A stretch of 64,000 bases of DNA from Sabellastarte sp. h YS-2021 (lineage: Eukaryota; Annelida; Polychaeta; Sabellida; Sabellidae), in the NCBI GenBank assembly GCA_964017235.1, contig OZ024938.1, forward strand, positions 12,639,454 through 12,703,453, given 5' to 3'. Within the stretch, counting starts at the first letter, position 1. Each line of letters opens with the position of its first letter. This document shows, one piece after another, positions 57,501-64,000 of this stretch. A program made the translations under genes and the position numbers. Under the pieces are notes generated by a model that had not been told where the DNA came from, made no database searches, and saw only the letters and a list, made by a program, of their open reading frames with translations.

Positions 57501-60500
57501 TATATGGTATTGAATGCTATTTATTTGACAGTGAAGTTCACTGTAAACCGTTATATTGACACTTGTACTACTGCTTTGAGATGCATATTGATTACACAGG
57601 ATGTCTTGTATCTACATTCCAGAAATTCCTCCCTTTTCTTAGAAGAACCAGTCCCTCAGTTAAACACCCTTTTGGAATCATCTAGTAAGACTCCCCTCTT
57701 CTCATTGAGTTTCACCCAGTATTTTCTCTATTTCACACGTATGACTCTGGATAACTAACCGGGACTAAGACTTTTGCCTATTTTATTATTTTATGCTCCT
57801 GGAAACCTCTACAAAGGAGGTATTGTATTCACGACTGTTTGACTGTTTGTCTTTAAGCAGGATTGCGGGAATACTACTAGTTGGAACTCTATGAAAAAAA
57901 ATAATAAAATCAGAAGATGGGTATTGGTCCAACTTAGATCCCATTAAATTTTGAGAGTGATCTGGATTATCATCTGGACACAAAAACTAGTTTTAGTTAC
58001 TAGAGTAAATATAGTTATTATCTATCATGGAGGAGGTGTGCACTCTCTGGGTGCTCTTGTTACATATAGATTTTGATTTAAGATCCATTTTACAGAGGAA
58101 TGAGTGTTTGCTAATCCCCTTGGAACTCTTGAATTTAAGCTTTGATTAGAATCATCTAAAGTGACCTCAAATCTATTCTAGGTAGCCAGTAAAATCCACA
58201 TAACAGGTCTAACTGTAATCATATCTGTCAGGTGACTACGTACCTGCTATACTAAGGGACACTGACCCTACTGATTCTGCAGCACATGGTGCAAAAAACC
58301 TCTCACAGAAACCCATTCATCACCCAAACTCTCTGACATCTTAAACTTGACATTGGAATGTCTTAAAGGTCAAAGCCTAAATTAGTCATAACTTAAACCT
58401 CTTTATTTAATGTAACTCAAGGACATAAAAGATATAGAATAACATGGCTGACAGAGTGTTGTTCTGTGGTGTCTTATAATAAGCTCTTATCAATTCATAA
58501 GTATTGGGGGCACTCGGGGGAGTGCATACCTCTGCCAAGTCACAACAGCTCTGCCATTACTTATGAGTGTAATGATAAAAAATCCTTTAAAAAATCCTGT
58601 AACCAGAATTGGTTGCTTATCATTCTCAAAATCATATGAATGATTTGGAATGAGTCAGAGATGAATCAAGTGACTATCAAATGTCATTTGAATCTTATAA
58701 TCTCTAAATTTGGGACTTATGTATTGCATAAAACTTTCGGGGCATATTAATGCTCCAGAACATAAATGGAAAATAAATGACATTCCTTTCTAAACTGGGA
58801 CCACTATGTGTGGAAGAAGAACACAAGGGAGTTTGAGATATTTCCAGTCTATGAAAATCTTTTAAACATGTGGGAAAGAAAGTCTGTAAACTTACACATA
58901 CTAATTGGGTCATATTTGACCTTCAACCCCTCATTCAAAGTCAAACATGTTTTCTATGCATAAAGAGTCCCTGTATCATCCTTATTATTGAATCTGGAAG
59001 TCTGAGATATGACACACTTGGCTGATAATATTTCATAAAACCCTATTTGACCTCTTGTCCCTTTATCAAGGTTAAATAGGGTTGCCACACCTAAAAATCC
59101 TTGTATCTCCTGTTGTACTTAAATCCCTACTTTCTGGTTCAGATAAATATTTACTGTATAGCCAAAACAGTTTTCGAAAAAAGGATAATGTTTTTGTAAC
59201 TGGTAAGATATCTTTTCCTTTATGTGTTTGTCACCTTTTCAGCCACCAAGCAGCCTCTAAATACCACATCAGTTTTCTCGCACATGTTTCAATTCAAGGT
59301 TAATTGCTGTTTGTCACCATCACAGAGGTTTGCCTAAATACATACTTTGTGAACAGGCTGAATGGTAGACATATTACTTTGAATACAGTTGTGCAAGATG
59401 ACAAATTTTAGCCCGTCAGTTTATGCAAATGAAGATAGATTTCTTGTGAAAAAAGACTGATGCCTGCAATATCAATTAAGTATGCTCTTATAAACTGGTC
59501 AAAGTATAAAGTGGAATTTTCTGCTTATTCAACAATTTGCCAACTATTGCTTTTGTAAATGGAAATAGATTTCTTCTGATAAAAACGCCACTGTCCACAA
59601 TGTCAAGTATTGTCATGTCGACTCTTCAGAATTAAGTGGAATGATTTACCTATTTCATCAGTTAAATTGAAATGCAATTTTCTGAAAAAAAGATTTGGTA
59701 TCAATTATTTAAAATATGGTTGAAACCTGGTTAAGTCAAATCTTGAGGAAACATAAGTATATATTGTCTACTTCCCCAGGAATAGCTGGGTTTGTTGTAA
59801 TGCAGTATCTTGACCTTGGAGATTGTAAAGAGTAATGCCCAGGTCATCTCGGTGAATATAGAAGAATACAGGTGACTTCAAATTCGCCAGAATTTGCCGA
59901 AAAAGGGTGGGAAAGTGTGGTCATATGATAAAAAGGTCTTTATACTTCTACGATGTTCAATGATGCTCTGCGACTGTCCTGAGATTAAACCTTGACAATG
60001 CGAGAATAAACTGAGAATACCCTACGAACTAGAGAAAATATCTGGCGATTTTATTATAATTACCCATGAATTAGCTACAGTTAGGGGAGAATGAATGTGT
60101 TCTGTGAAGAATCTTCTACTACAAAGAAAGAACAAGGTGAGAAGAAGGAAGAATGTCCAGCAAATTTACTGAGAACAAGAAGACAGTATGACTCACTGGC
60201 AAATAGCCTATGGCAAAGCTATGACAAAGAAGAATATGCTACCTATAGTCACTGTGGCAAATTGTCATGGCGAACTTAAAAATCACAAAAAATCAGCAAA
60301 TACTGGGGACAATTTTGAATATCAGGTTGTTGTTGCCATAAAGTGGTGAATAATGAAGAAAACTGAAGACAAAGGAAGAATAATGAGGAATCCACCAATA
60401 ACATTGAAGAATGTGTTATTCACTGATATTCGCCATTAAAATTCACCACTGTGTGAACTGGGCATAAGGCAATGAATGAAGAAACAAACTGGGGTGATAT

Positions 60501-60630
60501 TACTTTAGGAAGTAATATAGATTAATATATTTACAAACTAACAGTTTGCATTTACAAAGGCCATTTTAACTTTAAGGTTAGACATATACAAGGTGGCTTT
60601 AAAGCAAATACTAATAAAAGGTACACAATA
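57501..60630. other. Spacer with scattered repeat fragments, no gene recognised
   Basis: Near 57925-57980 there is one subunit of the 'gtgatctggat' array family. At 59870-60480 an older foldback element may exist (ttcgccagaatttgccg near 59881 and tattcgccattaaaattcac near 60427), but no termini could be defined. A 62-codon frame at 60091-60279 is lysine/glutamate-rich and resembles nothing known. Confidence 0.4.
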
Positions 60631-60631
60631 A

Positions 60632-60815
60632 CAGGGCCGAAAGGGTTTTGGTATACTAGGCGTACCAAGTACTAATGTAAATCATTGCCGCTTGACTTTA
60701 GTGATGAGACAGGTACTCATCACGCAACGCCACAATTCATAAAAAAAAAAAAAAAAAGGCAAAAAAAAAGTGATCTCTAGAAGTGCGAGCCTCGCTAGAA
60801 CTCGCGCTTAAAAAT
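60632..60815 (-). mobile_element. 5S rRNA-derived SINE-like element, copy 3
   Basis: The minus strand reads gatgagtacctgtctcatca, ctaaagtcaagcggcaatga and ttagtacttggtac, a diverged 5S A-to-C-box region. The A-rich part and the end gatctctagaagtgcgagcc, tcgctagaactcgcgctt then AAAAA follow on the plus strand, the inverted arms agtgcgag/ctcgcgct being well preserved. Confidence 0.72.
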
Positions 60816-60819
60816 GGTT

Positions 60820-61820
60820 TCTAGCTTGATCAGAGTTTGATTTTAAAGGGAGAGTAAGCTTGGAAAAGTGAGAGTCAGTAACCAGTTATGTAGGTCAGAG
60901 GTGACTTGTTACTGAGAGAACAAGAAGAACTGTTCAACTGGCAAGCACTAAATGGGATGAGATTCCAAGTGTAACCTTCCCAGATATTTATCTCTGTCAG
61001 GCAGATTATGTAATTGGTGGTTTGTATATATGTGTTTGTCTGTTTGTTAGTCAGATTGTTTGCACAAAACTGAAAAAGTTATGGGCAAATTTTCATTGAA
61101 ATTTTCAGGAAATGTTGCAATGGCACAGGGCCAACAGGTAATAAGACTTTGGTGGTGATCTGGATCACCATCTGGATCCAGAAATTCTTTATAGGATTTT
61201 TATATTTGTCATTGCCTTCATTAGCAATATTGGTATAGTTGGGCCTTGGGCAGAGGTATGAACTCTCTGAATGCTCTCATTGCTTCTACTTAAAAGGAAA
61301 AGATTAATTTCTAGGTGTCTGATTGTATAGTCTTGTAAACTCATCAAAAGTGAGTGGCATGTTTTAATTATGTAACTGTTGAGCTGAAATCGTCATATTC
61401 AAGGAACAAAAAAAAACCAGATGAGTGTTCTGCTGTTGTTACACATCTATCGGTAAAATATAATGCTGTCATATTCCTCATGAAAATCTAACATGAAATA
61501 CCTCCTGTAAAAGAATAAAAACAACACATGGTCTTGATTGCAATTGACACAGTAACTTCACATAAAGGTCTAATTTTGTCAAATACCTCACATCTCCAGG
61601 AGCAATATTAAGGAGAATATGGTAACACATAAAAAGGCTAGGTATGAAAACCCCCATTTAGACTTGAAGTAGGGGGTCAAAGTTGAAATATAACACATTG
61701 GCAAAAGATTTGTAACCCATGAGTTTCTATACTTGTTTTGACTTTCAGAACCTCCACCAGTACAGAAATTAAGTGATTGAACGTTGTGACTAGATAAGAT
61801 TTCAGATAGCTTCCATCTCG
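60820..61820. other. Spacer with two repeat fragments
   Basis: At 61060-61195 lies one 'gatctggatcaccatctgga' subunit as in the array at 52600. At 61590-61760 lies one core unit of the GTTATCTCCCGCC elements (aggagcaatattaaggagaa, gacttgaagtagggggtcaa). Neither has recognisable ends. Confidence 0.6.
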
Positions 61821-62044
61821 AGTGGTTTTGGTCTACTAACGTGAGCTACAAAGCCATCAAAGACACAAGTATTGCATTGAGGCGGCCACCCATCCAAGTA
61901 CTAAAGGCCATTGCTACTTAACTTCAGTGAAGAGAAAGGTACTCATCACACTATGCCCACAATTAATGAAAATCCGGAGACAAAGAAAAAAGGAAAAAAA
62001 TGATTCCTAGAAGCGCGAGCCTCACCAGAGCTTGTGCTAAAAAA
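61821..62044 (-). mobile_element. 5S rRNA-derived SINE-like element, copy 4
   Basis: This copy best preserves the 5S box C: the complement of 61886-61904 reads TTAGTACTTGGATGGGTGG. Next to it gaagttaagtagcaatggcc covers the A-box region. The plus-strand side has aaagaaaaaaggaaaaaaat, then gattcctagaagcgcgagcc, tcaccagagcttgtgct and AAAAA. The left flank (gtctactaacgtgagctaca, aagccatcaa) matches that of copy 1. Confidence 0.78.
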
Positions 62045-62049
62045 CTGAT

Positions 62050-64000
62050 TGCCTCTTTAAAGGGGCGTAAAACCTCAATTTTGACTTTACTGACCTTGTT
62101 ATCACCTCAGCCTGTTAGTCTTTGTTTGTGATTAATCTCAAAGTAATGAATGGATCTGAATAAAATTTTTAGGTAGATAGGGCCTAACCAAAGGAAAAAG
62201 TGATCAAATTTTTGGAAAAATCCAGATTATATTCTGGATACAAAAAATATCCCTAATTTTCAGAAAAATTGGCAAAGTCTTATATATACAATGCTGTATG
62301 ACTGCTTTTTAGTTAATTTTCAATATTGTTTCCTTTAACATAATTTACTAATTTCCATGTTTATCACTCCTGTTTTTTACTCTTTCTTAAAACGTCCCAT
62401 TCCAACTAGTTTTGTGGTGATACTGACATGTTTTCAGTTACTTATTACAATATTTGACAAAAACTCATTTATATAAAATATAATTTGTTTAGAAAAAAAG
62501 TTTTTACCAAACAAAAAATAACTAAAGTAAGGTTAGACTGACACCTTAAAGGAGGCTTTTCAGTAAAGTAGTACTTACTATAATCGAGTAATTACCTGTT
62601 CAAATTGTTCTGTGCAAAAAATGCATATAATTGAAGTGTCTAAAAGCCAATAAATTTTACAAATTGATAGAAACTGTCATAATACATCTCATGCAATAAC
62701 AGATACACTTTTATTTTCTGCCAACAAAACCCAAACCGACCAAACAGAATGTCACACATATATCACTATTATAACGAACCACATTCTTTTAATGGTTTAT
62801 TCCCTCTATTACAACATTTGTCAGACATCTTAAGTACAGAAGGGAGAGATTGCAGCCCTCTATATGGGACCTATACCCCAATTCAACTCTCATAAGTTTT
62901 ACTCTTACCATTGAAGCAGTTGCAAGTGTAATCTTTTTTTTTTATTCGTGCGACTTGTCTTCTATAAGCTGGTAAAGTGGGGAGGCAATTTAGTGCAGCA
63001 ATCGTAGATGCTCGTCCGAGTTTGAAAAACTTTGCAAATGAGCGTTTCCTTGCCAATTACTTGTGCCTTATCTTTTAGTCATAACTACCTTCTGACCTAT
63101 CATTTTATGTCTACAGTATATTGTGTCTTCTCTTTTCATAATGAGACACTCCTTGCTTGGAACTGACATTTATATGATATCATTTTCAAATATGTGAACA
63201 AATGTTTGATATTCATAAGGCACTTGTACATGTTAAGAGATATCAGCTCACCAGACAGAGTCCTAGCAGTATGTTGATGTGAAAACCAGTAGATTTATGT
63301 GTAAGCGTACAAATTTGCAAACTGAAGTTTTATTATGTTTTTTTTCTTTAAAAACAACAGACGAGAGCCTTAAACAGGGCTATAACAATGCGACTATTTT
63401 TCCCATAAAGACAGAGGGGAGTGATCTGGTCCTACTGAGTACTACATACTCGTGTCATCCACACTGCAGGTGGTCTTCAGGAGTCTACTGATAACTACGT
63501 AACCTCTTCTGACAACTACGGGACATCTCCCTAACCTCTCCGGTTCACTCACTTTTTATGACAACCCCCACCCCCCCACCCCACCCCGCTGTGCAGACGA
63601 TTACGGGACACTACGCAGTACTTTCCAAATATGGTCTCCTTGTCTCAGTCCGTATCTAGTCCGGGAATGTGTAACTGCTATTTTAAGAGTGGACAAGTCA
63701 GATAAGCCTGCTGATTAATCTTCCCTGGTTTCCAAGAGTTATTGAGACTTCACTGTCATGACCTATTTTTATGAATTTTCATGGCAGTCAAAAGCAGATC
63801 ATTAAGACCTATCGTTATAGTCTTTATATTCACTTGTCTTTTTGGTCTTAATGTAAAATGAGTTTAATTGAAAAAGCACATATTTTCACCAGAGTTCATA
63901 TTCAACTAGGTCTTTACAAATATGACAATTAAGTGTAATTCAGCTGCTTCTCATTAAGCATGCTATTATAAACTGAAATGAAATATATTCACTCTTCAAG
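62050..64000. other. Spacer, one weak repeat fragment
   Basis: At 62145-62245 there is a diverged copy of the 'gatggattttgatgaaatttt' array subunit. Near 63505-63685 the words tacgggacat/tacgggacac and gggaatgtgtaactgctat recall the Harbinger-like element at 47329, but no terminus could be set. No gene recognised. Confidence 0.4.

Noticed and set aside
60091..60279. A short charged protein (62 codons)
   Set aside because: No similarity, no splice context, and it may lie in an old foldback element.

Overview
The window is eukaryotic DNA, AT-rich, intron-containing and crowded with repeats. One protein-coding gene is clearly recognisable: the plus-strand gene for MOB4 (phocein), a conserved subunit of the STRIPAK kinase/phosphatase complex. 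Seven coding exons (3596-16049) carry about 204 codons, from the DWSRWPDE motif to the GESEA carboxyl end. Only the short first coding exon is missing, and it probably lies 5' of the window. The protein is close to both insect and vertebrate MOB4. The repeats (tandem-repeat-bearing elements with hairpin ends, tRNA- and 5S-derived SINEs, many foldback MITEs) resemble those of molluscs, especially bivalves. The host is therefore probably a bivalve or another lophotrochozoan; this is an inference from repeat style, not proof.

Layout. 1-3.6 kb: an inverted repeat, two hAT-like non-autonomous elements with matching 8-bp target duplications (the first holding a nested MITE), and a 152-bp tandem repeat. 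3.6-16.4 kb: MOB4 with large introns; intron 2 (6.4 kb) holds a 5S-derived element, two SINEs and three MITEs. 16.4-22 kb: MITEs, a SINE, and the truncated, frameshifted 3' end of an L2/CR1-type LINE. 22.3-25 kb: degenerate and then homogeneous arrays of a 146-bp unit, the latter inside a hairpin-ended element. 27.7-34.4 kb: two long elements beginning GTTATCTCCCGCC, a foldback MITE, a 5S-derived element and a Harbinger-like element. 35.6-41.5 kb: SINEs, a 1.4-kb element packed with GACATC/GATGTC motifs, and a 702-bp element with about 150-bp terminal inverted repeats. 42.25-42.63 kb: an array of eleven 20-22 bp palindromes arranged inside a larger inverted repeat. 43-50 kb: MITEs plus 38-bp and 40-bp minisatellites. 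50.7-54.2 kb: a third GTTATCTCCCGCC-type element and a 2.2-kb hairpin-ended element with a higher-order tandem repeat. 55-64 kb: SINEs, a T22G22 tract, a MITE and two more 5S-derived elements in otherwise featureless sequence.

No second host gene, genuine tRNA or genuine rRNA gene could be supported. Most long open frames fall in repeats or introns. The points most worth following up are the palindrome array, the 5S-derived family with its conserved terminal hairpin (four copies, all on one strand), the sharing of one internal core by elements with different ends, and the recurrence of a roughly 146-bp unit in unrelated arrays.
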